Positions 25,005 through 39,225 of a stretch of 64,000 bases of DNA are shown in pieces. The translations under genes and the position numbers were made by a program. The stretch is taken from the NCBI RefSeq assembly GCF_900114385.1, contig NZ_FOSW01000018.1, positions 33,455-97,454 on the forward strand, given 5' to 3'. The notes under the pieces were generated by a model. That model worked only from the letters and a program-made list of their open reading frames with translations, had not been told where the DNA came from and searched no databases. Every line of letters begins with the position of its first letter. The first letter of the stretch is position 1. This DNA is from Geodermatophilus ruber (lineage in GTDB: Bacteria; Actinomycetota; Actinomycetes; Mycobacteriales; Geodermatophilaceae).

Positions 25005-26000
25005 TCAGTGGAGCCGGGTGCAGAGCCGGACGGTGAGCCCGTGCGCTCCGGGCAGCAGGTCCACCGAGTCCCACAGCTTGCGGGCCAGCCACAGCCCCAT
25101 GCCGCCACGGCTCAGATCGTCCCCGTGGGCGGGCTGGAAGCCGGCGAGCGGGTCGCCGAAGGTGCCCCCGGCATCGGTGATGGTGCAGACCATCCGGGTG
25201 CCGTCGGCCCACAGGCGGGCCGAGACCGGTCGCCGGCCGTGCCGGAAGGCGTTGGCCGCCACCTCGCTGATGGCCAGATGGAGGTCCTCCCGCTGATCAC
25301 GGTCGGGCACCCGGGTCTCGAGGGCGGCGGCGAGGGCATGCCGCAGCCCGGCCAGGGTCGGTGCGTCGTCGATGGCCAGCACCGGGGGGATGTCCTCCAC
25401 CGGCTCCCGGGGCACGGGCAGCAACCGCAGGAAGTCCCGGGGGTCGCAGTACTCGGGGCTGTCCACCCACCGGCCGTCGGCGACGACCTGCGGATGGGTC
25501 AGGCGGGCGCTGGACACCACCGCGGTGGGCAGCACCCGGCTGTCGTAGAGGCACATCGCGGTCAGGGGGCAGCCGTCCAGCAGCGCATTGACGGCGGCCT
25601 CGTAGCGCTGGCCCTCCCGCCAGCTGACCGGGTCGGAGCCGAACTGCACCTGACCCAGCACCCGCAGCCGCCCCGACCGGGTCTCCGCTGCCCTGGCCAG
25701 CAGCTGCCGGGTCACGCCGAGGGCATCGGGCGCGCGGGTGTCGAGCAGCGCCATCCGGGCATCGCGCTCCACCCCGCCGAGCGCCTCGCCGAACGCACCG
25801 GCGAGCAGGGTCGCGGCCTCCGGGCCGCAGGACAGGACGGTGAGATCACCGGCGCGCAGACCCTCCTCCACGAAGGGCACCGCGGCGGCGAGCAGGTCGG
25901 CGTCGGAGTCGACGATCGCGGCGGTGTGCACGCGGAGCGCGGGCGGACCGGGAAGGACGTCGTGCGCCAGCGCCGCACCCTCCCCTGCGCCCCGATCCAT
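25005..26000 (-). CDS. MEDS-domain sensor with anti-sigma-type ATPase domain
   Basis: The 331 residues have an N-terminal MEDS-like region (HTAAIVDSDADLLAAAVPFV, YEAAVNALLDGCPLTAMCLY) and a C-terminal GHKL ATPase with N box HLAISEVAANAFRHG (about 255-269), a D-x-G segment ITDAGGTF and GGMGLWLARKL. This architecture occurs in actinobacterial anti-sigma or regulatory kinases fused to a sensor domain. ATG 25998-26000 has an upstream AAGAAGGGG site; the longer frame adds 23 poorly conserved residues. It lies 120 bp downstream of the giant sensor gene on the same strand, probably in one operon. Confidence 0.85.
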   Translation of the reverse strand: MDRGAGEGAALAHDVLPGPPALRVHTAAIVDSDADLLAAAVPFVEEGLRAGDLTVLSCGPEAATLLAGAFGEALGGVERDARMALLDTRAPDALGVTRQLLARAAETRSGRLRVLGQVQFGSDPVSWREGQRYEAAVNALLDGCPLTAMCLYDSRVLPTAVVSSARLTHPQVVADGRWVDSPEYCDPRDFLRLLPVPREPVEDIPPVLAIDDAPTLAGLRHALAAALETRVPDRDQREDLHLAISEVAANAFRHGRRPVSARLWADGTRMVCTITDAGGTFGDPLAGFQPAHGDDLSRGGMGLWLARKLWDSVDLLPGAHGLTVRLCTRLH

Positions 26001-26120
26001 CGTTGCGAGCCCCTTCTTTCGCCGGGTCGTCCAGCTTCGCCGGGCATGTCCGGTCGACTGAACCGACATTCTGGGACATGCCTGGCCGCGCCCCGTCGGT
26101 GGGGAGGGCCGGGCGCGTTC

Positions 26121-31259
<5,139 letters not shown>

Positions 31260-31420
31260 CGCGACATCACGCAGGGAATCGTAGGACTCGGCCGTCGCGG
31301 CCGCCGACAGCGTCAGGACATCGGGCTAACCCTCGGCCGGCGCCATCTGCGAGCGGCTGGTCCCGGCGGTGGCGGTGTCCTCCCTGAGGCCGTGGAGGCC
31401 GCACGGTGGCCGTGGCCGCC

Positions 31421-31882
31421 TCAGCCCTCCGCCCCCTCGATGCCGACGCCCCCGAAGACCGCCTGGACGTGCAGCCGCAGATCGGCACCGGCCTCGTCGG
31501 AGGTGCGCTCCGCCTCGCTGCCGACGCCACCCACCCCGCGGAAGTGCCACCACACCCGCCAGTCCTTGGGCACCCGGACCGCCATCCCACCCATGAGCAC
31601 GCGCACGGTGACGTCGATCCCGCCGGGCACGTGGGGAACCGCAGTCAGGTCGAGCACGCCCCCGGCCATCACCAGGTCGAGCCGGACCCGCGACAGCCCG
31701 GGGTTGACCGGCCGGAGCGTGACCTCCCCCAGCGCCCGCACCCGGCGGATGCCGGCGGTGGTCTCGTCGCCCTCGTCCTTGCGGCGGGCGACCAGCCGGC
31801 CGGCGGCGACCAGCACCGCCTGGACGGCCGACCAGACCAGCAGCTTCCGAACGGCAGGGGGCAGCGAACGGGGCGTCCTCAT
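31421..31882 (-). CDS. LiaF-C/DUF1707-associated-type protein
   Basis: The 153 residues have a hydrophobic N-terminal stretch (LLVWSAVQAVLVAAGRLV, about 15-32) and then beta-rich repeats, VMAGGVLDLTAVP, VLMGGMAVRVPKDWRVWW and VQAVFGGVGIEG. The GG-V/A-x-I/V pattern is typical of the beta-helix of LiaF/YvqF C-terminal and related envelope-stress domains. The stop is at 31421 and ATG 31882 the start. It may sense or modulate cell-envelope stress; this is inferred from the fold only. It is not clearly in an operon with its neighbours. Confidence 0.65.
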   Translation of the reverse strand: MRTPRSLPPAVRKLLVWSAVQAVLVAAGRLVARRKDEGDETTAGIRRVRALGEVTLRPVNPGLSRVRLDLVMAGGVLDLTAVPHVPGGIDVTVRVLMGGMAVRVPKDWRVWWHFRGVGGVGSEAERTSDEAGADLRLHVQAVFGGVGIEGAEG

Positions 31883-31953
31883 GGGGGCAGCCTGCCCGCC
31901 GGGCGCGCTGCTGCCCAGGTCCGGGCGCCGTGCACCTGGCACCATCGGCGGAC

Positions 31954-32448
31954 GTGGGCGACGAGCGCGAGGTCCTGACCTACGAGATGTTCGGCACCGC
32001 GGCGCGGGAGCTGGCCGAGCAGGTGGCCGACGACGGCTTCGAGCCCGACCTGATCCTCTCCATCGCCCGAGGTGGCCTGTTCCTGGGCGGCGCTCTGGGC
32101 TACGCCCTCGACGTCAAGAACCTCTTCGTGATGAACGTCGAGTTCTACACCGGCGTCGACGAGCGGCTCGACCTGCCGGTGGTGCTGCCGCCGACGCTGG
32201 ACGTCGTCGACCTGACCGGCGCGAACGTGCTGGTCGCCGACGACGTCGCCGACACCGGCAAGACGCTGGAGCTGGTGCGCGACTTCTGCGCCGGCTACGT
32301 CGCCGACGTGCGGACGGCGGTGGTCTACGAGAAGCCGCAGTCGGCGGTGCGCTGCGACTACGTGTGGCGGAGGACCGACCGGTGGATCGACTTCCCGTGG
32401 TCCAGCCGGCCCCCGGTGCGCCGCCGCGCGGGCTCCCCCGGACACTGA
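31954..32448 (+). CDS. Phosphoribosyltransferase-family protein
   Basis: A 164-residue type I PRTase: EVLTYEMFGTAARELAEQVA, DLILSIARGGLFLGGALGYA and the PRPP loop VLVADDVADTGKTLE (about 88-102), with a C-terminal VWRRTDRWIDFPW. The layout resembles xanthine/guanine PRTases (Gpt-like), but members of this actinobacterial group have no assigned base. It would transfer ribose-5-phosphate from PRPP to a purine. GTG 31954 gives the family N-terminus; an upstream GTG 31930 would add eight residues. It is convergent with the methyltransferase gene. Confidence 0.85.
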   Translation: MGDEREVLTYEMFGTAARELAEQVADDGFEPDLILSIARGGLFLGGALGYALDVKNLFVMNVEFYTGVDERLDLPVVLPPTLDVVDLTGANVLVADDVADTGKTLELVRDFCAGYVADVRTAVVYEKPQSAVRCDYVWRRTDRWIDFPWSSRPPVRRRAGSPGH

Positions 32449-32523
32449 CCGCTGCAGCGCCACCGGCTCGGCAGCCGCAGAAGTGCGCTCACCCGTTCCC
32501 GGCACCGGTCGACAGCCCCTGTC

Positions 32524-33651
32524 TCAGCGGCGGGTGGAGACCGTCACGGTGAAGCGGCGGTCCGCGGCGGCCACCCGGGTCGGGCCGACCAGGCGGCGCA
32601 GCGCCGCCCGGTGCGGCAGCTGGTTGTTGTAGACCGTCCACAGCTGCCCGCCCGGCCGCAGCACCCGCGCCGCGGCGGCGAACAGCCGGTCCGCAGCGCC
32701 GGGGACCACGGCGGTGCCCAGGTGGAACGGCGGGTTGCAGACGACGAGGTCGACGCTCGCGTCGGGCACCGTGGACGCCGCGTCGTCGCGGAACACCCGC
32801 ACCCGGCCCGCCCCGTTGGCGGCCGCCGTCGCCGCCGCCGAGGCCACCGCCGCGGCGGACTGGTCGCTGGCCAGCACCTCCAGCCCGGGCCGGGCGAGGG
32901 CGAGCGCCGCGGCGAGCACGCCGGTGCCGCAGCCGAGGTCCAGCGCCGTCCGGGCCCCCGGCGCCGCGTCGGTCAGCACCTGCAGCAGCGCCCGGGTGCC
33001 GGCGTCGATCCGTGTGCCGGCGAAGGCGGCGCCGTGCGCGAGGACGGTGAGCCCGAGGTCCGGGTGGGTCTGCCGGCGCGGGAAGGTCGGCCGGACGCCC
33101 GGCCGGGGCCCGCGGGCCACCAGCACCCGCGACTTCTGGCGGGCGAGCGTGGCCGAGACCTCGGCGAACCCGCTGCCGAGGACGTCGTTCATCGCCCGGG
33201 TCATGTGCTTGACCCGGGCGCCGACGAGGACGACGACGTCCGGGTCGGCCGCGGCGGCGGCGAGCTCGGTCAGCTCCCGCAGCGCGTCCAGCGACTTCGG
33301 CGCCTTGGCCAGGACGACGCGGGCCCCGGCGAAGAGCTCCGGGGCCAGCGGCAGCGCGCGGTAGGTGCCGGCCAGCCCGGTCCGCCCGGCGTTGCCGGCC
33401 AGCGCCAGCTCCCCGACCAGCAGGTCCTGGGAGACCCGGACGTCGCGGGCCCCGGCCGCGACCGCCCCCAGGGTCAGCGCGCCGTAGGAGTCGTCGACGA
33501 CCACCACGGCGTCCGGGTACGCCGCGATCGCCGCCGCCTCGTCGAGCAACAGCCGGTCGGTGGCGTCGACGGCGACCAGGTCGGGCGCCTCGACGTCGGG
33601 ATCCCGCCGCAGCTGCCCGAAGAGCTCCTCCTGGGTGCGGAGGGCCGCCAC
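32524..33651 (-). CDS. RsmC/RlmG-like rRNA (guanine-N2) methyltransferase
   Basis: The 375 residues have two methyltransferase-like halves as in RsmC/RlmG: a degenerate N-terminal half and a catalytic half with SAM motif [17 protein letters not shown] (about 240-255), the acidic loop [11 protein letters not shown] and the guanine-N2 motif VCNPPFHLG (about 310-318). NPPF/Y marks base amino methylation. It probably modifies G in 16S or 23S rRNA. GTG 33649-33651 starts 3 nt after the msrA stop, so both are one operon. Which rRNA site is modified cannot be told. Confidence 0.88.
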   Translation of the reverse strand: MAALRTQEELFGQLRRDPDVEAPDLVAVDATDRLLLDEAAAIAAYPDAVVVVDDSYGALTLGAVAAGARDVRVSQDLLVGELALAGNAGRTGLAGTYRALPLAPELFAGARVVLAKAPKSLDALRELTELAAAAADPDVVVLVGARVKHMTRAMNDVLGSGFAEVSATLARQKSRVLVARGPRPGVRPTFPRRQTHPDLGLTVLAHGAAFAGTRIDAGTRALLQVLTDAAPGARTALDLGCGTGVLAAALALARPGLEVLASDQSAAAVASAAATAAANGAGRVRVFRDDAASTVPDASVDLVVCNPPFHLGTAVVPGAADRLFAAAARVLRPGGQLWTVYNNQLPHRAALRRLVGPTRVAAADRRFTVTVSTRR

Positions 33652-33654
33652 CCG

Positions 33655-34308
33655 TCAGACGCCGGGGAGGCCGACCGGGCAGGAGACCCCGGTCGAGTGG
33701 ATCGGGCAGTAGCCGTTGGGCACCTTGTGCAGGTACTGCTGGTGGTAGTCCTCGGCGTAGTAGAAGTCGCCCAGCGGCGCGATCTCGGTGGTGATGTCGC
33801 CGTAGCCGGCGGCGCGCAGCCGCTCCTGGAACCTCTCCCGGCTGGCCCGCGCGGCGGCCTCCTGCTCCGGGCCGTCGTAGTAGATCGCCGAGCGGTACTG
33901 GGTGCCGATGTCGTTGCCCTGGCGCATGCCCTGGGTGGGGTCGTGCTCCTCCCAGAAGACCTTGAGCAGCTGCTCGTAGGAGATCACCGCCGGGTCGAAC
34001 ACCACGAGCACGGCCTCGGTGTGGCCGGTCTGCGCGCTGCAGACCTCCTCGTAGGTCGGGTTGGGGGTGTAGCCGCCGGCGTAGCCGGCCGCGGTCGAGT
34101 AGACCCCGGGGGTCTGCCAGAACACCTTCTCGACGCCCCAGAAGCAGCCGGCGCCGAAGACGGCGGTCTGCAGCCCCTCCGGGAAGGGCGGCTGGATGCG
34201 GTTGCCGTTGACCGCGTGCACCTCGGGGACGTGCGGCAGCGGGTCGGGGCGGCCCGGCAGCGCGTCCTGCGCCGCCACCTGCTGGGTCTTGGACCGGGAG
34301 AACAGCAT
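33655..34308 (-). CDS. msrA: Peptide methionine sulfoxide reductase A
   Basis: The 217 residues have the MsrA active site [13 protein letters not shown] (catalytic Cys about 53) and later landmarks [21 protein letters not shown], split by short spacers, and [13 protein letters not shown]. It reduces methionine-S-sulfoxide in oxidised proteins using thioredoxin. A C-terminal resolving Cys lies in the [11 protein letters not shown] region. ATG 34306-34308 ([20 protein letters not shown]) matches the usual actinobacterial N-terminus. It is first of a two-gene operon with the rRNA methyltransferase and divergent from the eRF1-like gene. Confidence 0.95.
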   Translation of the reverse strand: MLFSRSKTQQVAAQDALPGRPDPLPHVPEVHAVNGNRIQPPFPEGLQTAVFGAGCFWGVEKVFWQTPGVYSTAAGYAGGYTPNPTYEEVCSAQTGHTEAVLVVFDPAVISYEQLLKVFWEEHDPTQGMRQGNDIGTQYRSAIYYDGPEQEAAARASRERFQERLRAAGYGDITTEIAPLGDFYYAEDYHQQYLHKVPNGYCPIHSTGVSCPVGLPGV

Positions 34309-34423
34309 GGCCCGAGCGTAGGCCGCTCCGGCGACGGCGCGGGCGGACCCGAGCCGCATCGGACGGCTAGAGCCGCCCGGGCGGGGTACTCCCCGGCTGG
34401 CACACCGAGGCATCGGAGAAAAC

Positions 34424-35638
34424 ATGACCGCCGCCCAGGCCCTGAACGACCTCATCCGCGTCGGCGCGGACGGACGGCCCATCGTCTCGCTGTACGCCGT
34501 CGTCCCCGTGGACCCCAAGGACGAGAAGGGAGTCCGGTCCCGGGTCAACGGCCTGCTCGACGAGCTCGATCCCCTGACCGAGGACGAGAGCCTCGACCGC
34601 GAGGCCCGGCTGTCGCTCCGGGAGGACATCGTCCGGCTGCGCCGGGCCGTTCTCGAGGAGCACTGGAAACCGCCGGGCATGGCCGTCTTCGCCTCGTCCG
34701 CGCGGGACCTCTTCGAGGAGGTGCCGCTCTCCGAGGAGCCGGGCGACCGGGTGCTGGTCGACGCCACCCCGTGGGTGCGGCCGATCGCGACCGCACTGGA
34801 CAAGGACTACCGGGCCTGCGCGGTCACCCTCGACCGGGGCCGGGCGGTGTTCTGGGAGTACCAGGACGACCAGCTCGCCCAGATCGAGGAGGTCGACGAC
34901 CCGGTCCTGCGCAACGCGGACTACACCGGTGGGCGCTTTGGCGGCCGGGAGAACGCCACGCACCACAAGGTCCAGGAGCTCGCGAAGAAGCACTTCCGCC
35001 GGGTGGCCGACCGGCTGGAGCACCTGTTCTTCCCCGAGCTGGACCACGAGGCGCAGTACCAGACCGTGGTCGAGGGCGTGCCCGTGCCGGCGGGCCGGCG
35101 CTTCGACGTCCTGGTGGTCGCCGAGCACGGCGACGAGGTGTCCGGCTTCGTCGACGAGCTCCCCGACCGGGTACGCGAGAAGCTGGCCGGCACGTTCACC
35201 GATCCCTCGCTGGATGACCGCGGCGCCCTCAAGGCCCAGGTGGACACCGTGCTGGACCGCTGGGAGCACGACCGGGAGCGCCGGGAGGTCGAGCACGTCC
35301 TCGAGATCGAGGCGATGGGCGGCTGGGGCGTCACCGGGCTGCACAAGTGCCTGTGGGCGGCCTCCTCGAAGGGGATCGAGACGCTGCTGCTGCGGGAGTC
35401 GGACCAGGCCCCCGGGGTGGTCTGCGACGTGTGCGGGTGGCTGGGCGAGCGCGGGGACATCTGCCCGGTCTCGGGCGACCGGCTGCGCCAGGCGCCCGAC
35501 ATCGTCGACCAGCTGCTGCAGAGCGTGCTGCGCGACAGCGGTGAGGTCCGCACCGTCGAGGAGGGCAGCCTTCCCGAGGGGCGCAGCCCGGCCGCACACC
35601 TGCGCTTCCCGCTCCCCCCGGAGCCCACGCCGGCCTGA
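34424..35638 (+). CDS. Bacterial eRF1-like (baeRF) protein
   Basis: The 404 residues fit the bacterial relatives of archaeal/eukaryotic release factor 1. An N-terminal domain with [21 protein letters not shown] leads into [20 protein letters not shown] (about 168-187), the place where eRF1 carries its GGQ loop, and [11 protein letters not shown]. The C-terminal eRF1 domain 3 shows [19 protein letters not shown] plus a zinc-ribbon-like [15 protein letters not shown] (about 332-346). Known baeRF families are proposed ribosome rescue or toxin-linked factors. Here the expected Gln is Arg (GGR), so peptide release by the classical mechanism is doubtful. ATG 34424 has an upstream GGAG site. Confidence 0.7.
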   Translation: MTAAQALNDLIRVGADGRPIVSLYAVVPVDPKDEKGVRSRVNGLLDELDPLTEDESLDREARLSLREDIVRLRRAVLEEHWKPPGMAVFASSARDLFEEVPLSEEPGDRVLVDATPWVRPIATALDKDYRACAVTLDRGRAVFWEYQDDQLAQIEEVDDPVLRNADYTGGRFGGRENATHHKVQELAKKHFRRVADRLEHLFFPELDHEAQYQTVVEGVPVPAGRRFDVLVVAEHGDEVSGFVDELPDRVREKLAGTFTDPSLDDRGALKAQVDTVLDRWEHDRERREVEHVLEIEAMGGWGVTGLHKCLWAASSKGIETLLLRESDQAPGVVCDVCGWLGERGDICPVSGDRLRQAPDIVDQLLQSVLRDSGEVRTVEEGSLPEGRSPAAHLRFPLPPEPTPA

Positions 35639-35671
35639 CTGATCCCGGCCGCTTCGGGGCAGTTCCTCCCC

Positions 35672-35875
35672 ATGTGGCTGCTTCTCGTCCGCCGGCTGCG
35701 CCTGTGGCTGGTGCTCACCGTCGTCGTCCCGCTCGCCACCGGCCTGCTGCGCCGAGTGGGGCGGGCCCTGGAGCGCCGCACCGGGTCGACACCGCTGTCC
35801 CGGGCGCTGCTACGGGCCGGCGACCTCGGCGACCGCGCCCGCGCCACCCTCCGCGGCGGGCGCCGCCGCCGGTGA
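35672..35875 (+). CDS. Small basic membrane-associated protein
   Basis: A 67-residue frame begins MWLLLVRRLRLWLVLTVVVP, one hydrophobic helix flanked by arginines, and ends in a run of arginines. ATG 35672 has a weak GGGGCAG site upstream. Its TGA overlaps the GTG start of the hydrolase gene (GTGA at 35872-35875), which supports translation of both. No known domain. It may anchor to the inner face of the membrane. Confidence 0.6.
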   Translation: MWLLLVRRLRLWLVLTVVVPLATGLLRRVGRALERRTGSTPLSRALLRAGDLGDRARATLRGGRRRR

Positions 35876-36558
35876 TCCCCGGCGAGCGCCCCGCGCTGGA
35901 GCACACCGTTCCACCCGGCTCGCCGGCGGCGGTGGCGGTGTTCTGCCACGGCGGCACGGTGGCCAGCGTCGAGCCGCCCCGCGAGCGCGCACTGTCCCTC
36001 CTGCGCATGCGGGCGATCGAGCAGTTCGTCCGCGGCTCGACGGCCGACCACGGGGTCGCCACCTACCTGGTGCGGTACCGGGTGGCGGGGTGGAACGGCG
36101 TGGCGGCCGACCCCTACGCCGACGTCCGCTGGGCGCTGTCGGAGGTGCGAGACCGGCACGGGGACGTCCCCGTCGTGCTGGTCGGGCACTCGATGGGCGG
36201 CCGCGCCGTGCTGCGGGCCGGGGGCGAACCGTCGGTGCACGCGGTCTGCGCGCTGGCCCCGTGGACGCCGCCCACCGAACCGGTCGACCACCTGCGCGAC
36301 CGGACCGTGACGGTCCTGCACGGCCGGGGCGACCGCTGGGTGCCGGCCAGGCTGTCGGCCGACTTCGCCGTCCGGGCGCAGCGCGTCGGGGCACGCATCG
36401 CCCGGTTCACCATCGGCGGGGGACACAGCATGGTGCGGCGGGCGCCGGTGTGGCACGCCTTCGTCCGCGACGTCGTCCTCGCCGGGGCGGGGCTGTCGCC
36501 GTGGCGGCCCGATCTGCGCGAGGCCCTGGACCGCCACGACCTCGCCGTCCCCCTGTGA
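35872..36558 (+). CDS. Alpha/beta hydrolase
   Basis: The 228 residues show an alpha/beta hydrolase fold with an oxyanion-type FCHGGTVAS, the nucleophile elbow GHSMGGRA (Ser about 105), an acid-loop region VLHGRGDRWVPA with Asp, and GGGHSMVRR containing the catalytic His (about 183). It resembles small serine esterases or lipases without a signal peptide. GTG 35872 overlaps the stop of the small membrane protein. The substrate is unknown. It ends 21 bp from the convergent VOC gene. Confidence 0.82.
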   Translation: MIPGERPALEHTVPPGSPAAVAVFCHGGTVASVEPPRERALSLLRMRAIEQFVRGSTADHGVATYLVRYRVAGWNGVAADPYADVRWALSEVRDRHGDVPVVLVGHSMGGRAVLRAGGEPSVHAVCALAPWTPPTEPVDHLRDRTVTVLHGRGDRWVPARLSADFAVRAQRVGARIARFTIGGGHSMVRRAPVWHAFVRDVVLAGAGLSPWRPDLREALDRHDLAVPL

Positions 36559-36579
36559 GCGGGTCGCCCGCAGCTGCCC

Positions 36580-37092
36580 TCAGGCGGGGACCGAGACCCC
36601 GACGCCGCCGCGGGTGTGCGCGCCGTAGCGCTCGATCTCCTTCTCGAGGTTCAACGGCGAGGTCATCGCCGCGCCCTCGGTGAGCTCGGGGGTGATGAAC
36701 TCCGCCGGCACCAGCCAGGAGACCTCGAACTCCAGGCCGTCGGGGTCGTGCGCGTAGAGCGCCTTGGTGGTGACGTGGTCCGACGCCCCGACCAAGGCCC
36801 CGGCCTGCAGCAGCGCGTCCCGGATGCGCGCCAGCTCGGCGAGCGTGTCGACCTCCCAGGCCAGGTGGTAGAGGCCGACGGTGCGCCGCCCGGCCTCCGA
36901 GGCGCCCGCACCGGCGCCGATCTGGAACAGGCCCAGGTCGTGGTCGTTGGTCGACCCCTCCGCCTGCAGGAACACCGCGGCGCCCGGGATCTCCATCTTC
37001 GCGCGAAAGCCCAGCACCTCCCGGTAGAAGGCGTGGCTGCGGGCGACATCCCGGACGTAGAGGACGGCGTGGTTGAGGCGCTGGACGGGCAT
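36580..37092 (-). CDS. VOC family (glyoxalase/extradiol dioxygenase-like) protein
   Basis: The 170 residues hold the vicinal oxygen chelate fold with apparent metal ligands His in RLNHAVLYVRD (residue 8), His in GLYHLAWEVD (about 75) and Glu in GLEFEVSWLV (about 121). This His-His-Glu set is like catechol 2,3-dioxygenases, but the single-module size also suits glyoxalase or isomerase members. ATG 37090-37092 has a good AGGAG site. It is divergent from the Mut7-C gene. The substrate is unknown. Confidence 0.85.
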   Translation of the reverse strand: MPVQRLNHAVLYVRDVARSHAFYREVLGFRAKMEIPGAAVFLQAEGSTNDHDLGLFQIGAGAGASEAGRRTVGLYHLAWEVDTLAELARIRDALLQAGALVGASDHVTTKALYAHDPDGLEFEVSWLVPAEFITPELTEGAAMTSPLNLEKEIERYGAHTRGGVGVSVPA

Positions 37093-37189
37093 GGCGAACT
37101 CCTGCTCTGCGGGGAAACCGGCTCCAGTCTGCCCCAGTTTTGTTGACGTTTCAAGCATCCTACGGGAGATCGCCGGGTACCCCCGTCCG

Positions 37190-37894
37190 GTGAGTGACGT
37201 CGTCGTCCGGGTCGCTCCCGAGCTGGCCTTCCTGCTGCATCCGCGGGACCGGCCGGCCCGGCAGCGCCGGCTCGCCTTCGACCCGGACGCGACGCTCGGG
37301 CACCTGGTCCAGGCCGCGGGCGTCCCATGGACCGAGGTGGGCAGGCTGCGGCTCGACGGGGCGCCGGCGGGCCGGGACGCGCGGACCCGCCCCGCCAGCG
37401 TGGTGGAGGTGGCCCCCGTCACCCGGCCGCAGCCGCTGCCGGCCGGCGGACTGCTGCTCGATGTCGGGCTGGGGGCGCTGGCCCGCCGGCTGCGGCTGCT
37501 CGGCCTGGACGCCGCCTGGTCCAACACCGCCGAGGACGCCGCACTGGTCGGGCGGGCGCGGGCGGAGAACCGGGTGCTGCTCACCCAGGACCGCGGCCTG
37601 CTCATGCGCCGCACGCTGCCGCACGGAGCGCTCGTGCGCGGGCACCGGCCCGACGATCAGCTCGCCGACGTGCTCGACCGGTTCGCGCCGGAGCTCGCGC
37701 CGCTGACCCGCTGCACCGCCTGCGGCGCCCCCCTGGAGCCGGTGCCCAAGGCCGAGGTCGCCGACCGGCTGCCGCCCGGCACCCGGCGGACCTACGACCG
37801 GTTCTCCCGCTGCCCGGCCTGCGACCGGCTCTACTGGCGCGGCGCGCACGCCCGGCGGATCGACGCGCTCATCGCCGCGGTGCGGCGCTCCTGA
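37190..37894 (+). CDS. Mut7-C RNase-domain protein with ubiquitin-like N-terminus
   Basis: The 234 residues combine an N-terminal beta-grasp (Mut7-C ubiquitin) domain, VRVAPELAFLLHPRDRPARQ at the start, with a Mut7-C PIN-like RNase domain: LLLDVGLGALARRLRLLG (about 85-102), LLTQDRGLL and a four-Cys zinc site CTACG...CPAC (about 180-212). It is probably a ribonuclease or RNA-binding protein involved in quality control. GTG 37190 gives the domain start. It is convergent with the tenA pair, with a hairpin between. Confidence 0.85.
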   Translation: MSDVVVRVAPELAFLLHPRDRPARQRRLAFDPDATLGHLVQAAGVPWTEVGRLRLDGAPAGRDARTRPASVVEVAPVTRPQPLPAGGLLLDVGLGALARRLRLLGLDAAWSNTAEDAALVGRARAENRVLLTQDRGLLMRRTLPHGALVRGHRPDDQLADVLDRFAPELAPLTRCTACGAPLEPVPKAEVADRLPPGTRRTYDRFSRCPACDRLYWRGAHARRIDALIAAVRRS

Positions 37895-37942
37895 CCGCGG
37901 TGCCCCTGACCGCGGTCACCGGCACTGCGCGCCCCCGCGGGG

Positions 37943-37960
37943 CGGTTTCCCGTGAAACCG
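37943..37960. terminator. Hairpin between convergent Mut7-C and tenA genes
   Basis: CGGTTTC (37943-37949) and GAAACCG (37954-37960) pair around a 4-nt loop; outer bases extend the stem with one mismatch. The site is between two convergent stops (37894 and 37964), as expected of a shared terminator. It also resembles a parS site at 13 of 16 positions, which is discussed among rejected ideas. Confidence 0.45.
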
Positions 37961-37963
37961 TCC

Positions 37964-38581
37964 TCAGGCCCGGCGCCAGGCGGCGTCGAAGAAGCCGACC
38001 TCGAGCTGCATCGCCCGCCGGTAGGCCCGGTGCAGCTCCGGGCCGTCGGTGGCGGAGCGGTCCAGCAGCGCCTCCAGCGTGCCGGCCAGCTCCTCGAAAC
38101 CGGGGTCGGCATAGGTGATGACCCACTCGGCGTAGGTCTCCGCCTCCCGGCCCGCCAACGACTGGCCCAGGTGGGCGTAGAGCCGCATGCACGGCGTCAT
38201 CGCCGCGCAGATGACATCGGCCCGCCCGAAGGCCGCCGTGGCCAGCAGGAAGTCGGTGTAGGCCAGCGTCGCCGGCGCCGGCTCGACGGCGGCCAGGTCG
38301 ATCCCCCACCGGGCCGCGTAGGACGCATGCAGCCGCAGCTCCTCGCGGACGCCGGCGAGCAGGTCGGCGAAGGCGTCCAGGGTCGCCCGGTCGGGGCTGT
38401 GCGCGACGCCGAGCGCGTAGGCGCGGGCGAAAGCCTCCAGGAAGAAGGCGTCCTGCGCCACGTACCCGGCGAAGGACGCCGTGGGCAGCGTGCCGTCGGC
38501 GATGCCCTGCACGAACGGGTGCTCCAGCGCTGCCGCCGCGAGGTCGGCGTTCTCGGCCCACAGGGCCCGGGCGAGGCTCAT
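37964..38581 (-). CDS. tenA: TenA aminopyrimidine aminohydrolase (thiaminase II family)
   Basis: The 205 residues match TenA: ENADLAAAALEHPFVQGIADG at the start in two parts, YVAQDAFFLEAFARAYALG with the substrate Asp (about 45), MTPCMRLYAHLG with the catalytic Cys (about 135) and LEVGFFDAAW with the final Glu (about 198). The enzyme deaminates aminomethyl-HMP from degraded thiamine to HMP for salvage. ATG 38579-38581 overlaps the stop of the upstream TenA-like gene (ATGA). It fits with the pyrimidine transporter and TPP riboswitch on the other strand. Confidence 0.9.
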   Translation of the reverse strand: MSLARALWAENADLAAAALEHPFVQGIADGTLPTASFAGYVAQDAFFLEAFARAYALGVAHSPDRATLDAFADLLAGVREELRLHASYAARWGIDLAAVEPAPATLAYTDFLLATAAFGRADVICAAMTPCMRLYAHLGQSLAGREAETYAEWVITYADPGFEELAGTLEALLDRSATDGPELHRAYRRAMQLEVGFFDAAWRRA

Positions 38582-39174
38582 GCGGCGTCGACCGCCATGT
38601 CCCAGAAGGCGCACTCGGCCGCGACCACCTCGGCGAAGACGTCGTCCCGGTCGGCGTCCCCGGCCCCGTCGGCGGCCTGCTCCAGCGCGGTCACGTAGCC
38701 GGCGAACCCGGGCGCGGTCCAGTGCTGGACGAACTCGCGGTACGCCGGGGCGCCGGGCGCGGCGACCGCCCAGGCGTCGAGGTAGGTCCGCTCGATCGTC
38801 CACAGCGCGGTCAGCGCGGATCCGACGTCGGCGCCGTCCAGGCGCTCCAGCAGCTCGGCGTACGCCGCCGTCGCCGGCAGCGCGGGGGTGTCCAGGTCGA
38901 GCCCGCGGAGGGAGGCCTGCACCTCGAACCAGGCCAGCTCGTCGACGAGCGCCACCAGCCCACCGGCCAGCACGGCCTGCGCGGGACGCGGCGCCCGGGC
39001 CAGCAGCCGGGCCTGGAAGCGCAGCAGGTCGGCCACGAAGCGGGCGTCCTGGGCCAGCCAGGTGTCGAACGCCGCCTCCGGGAGGGTTCCGTCGCGCACG
39101 GCCACCAGGAACGGATGGCGGGTGGCTCGGGACCAGGCGCGAGGATGGCGCTGCAGCAGCTCGGCGACCGGCAC
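38578..39174 (-). CDS. TenA-like protein lacking the catalytic cysteine
   Basis: The 198 residues are a second TenA/PqqC-fold protein: RATRHPFLVAVRDGTLPEAA, WLAQDARFVADLLRFQARLL (Asp kept, about 42) and the C-terminal AAECAFWDMA (Glu kept). Where TenA has MTPCMRLY this protein reads LTALWTIERTY, so the nucleophile Cys is gone. This is seen in TenA_E-type relatives that act on a different pyrimidine derivative, or the protein may form a heteromer with its neighbour. GTG 39172-39174 is the best start; no ATG is in frame upstream. It is first of the two-gene operon. Confidence 0.75.
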   Translation of the reverse strand: MPVAELLQRHPRAWSRATRHPFLVAVRDGTLPEAAFDTWLAQDARFVADLLRFQARLLARAPRPAQAVLAGGLVALVDELAWFEVQASLRGLDLDTPALPATAAYAELLERLDGADVGSALTALWTIERTYLDAWAVAAPGAPAYREFVQHWTAPGFAGYVTALEQAADGAGDADRDDVFAEVVAAECAFWDMAVDAA

Positions 39175-39225
39175 GCCGAGGGACTCTACGAGAGTGGCTA
39201 AGGTGGCCTCGACATGGCGGAAGCC

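Noticed and set aside
37944..37959. parS-like site GGTTTCCCGTGAAACC
   Set aside because: Matches 13 of 16 positions but lies between convergent stops, where a terminator hairpin explains the symmetry.
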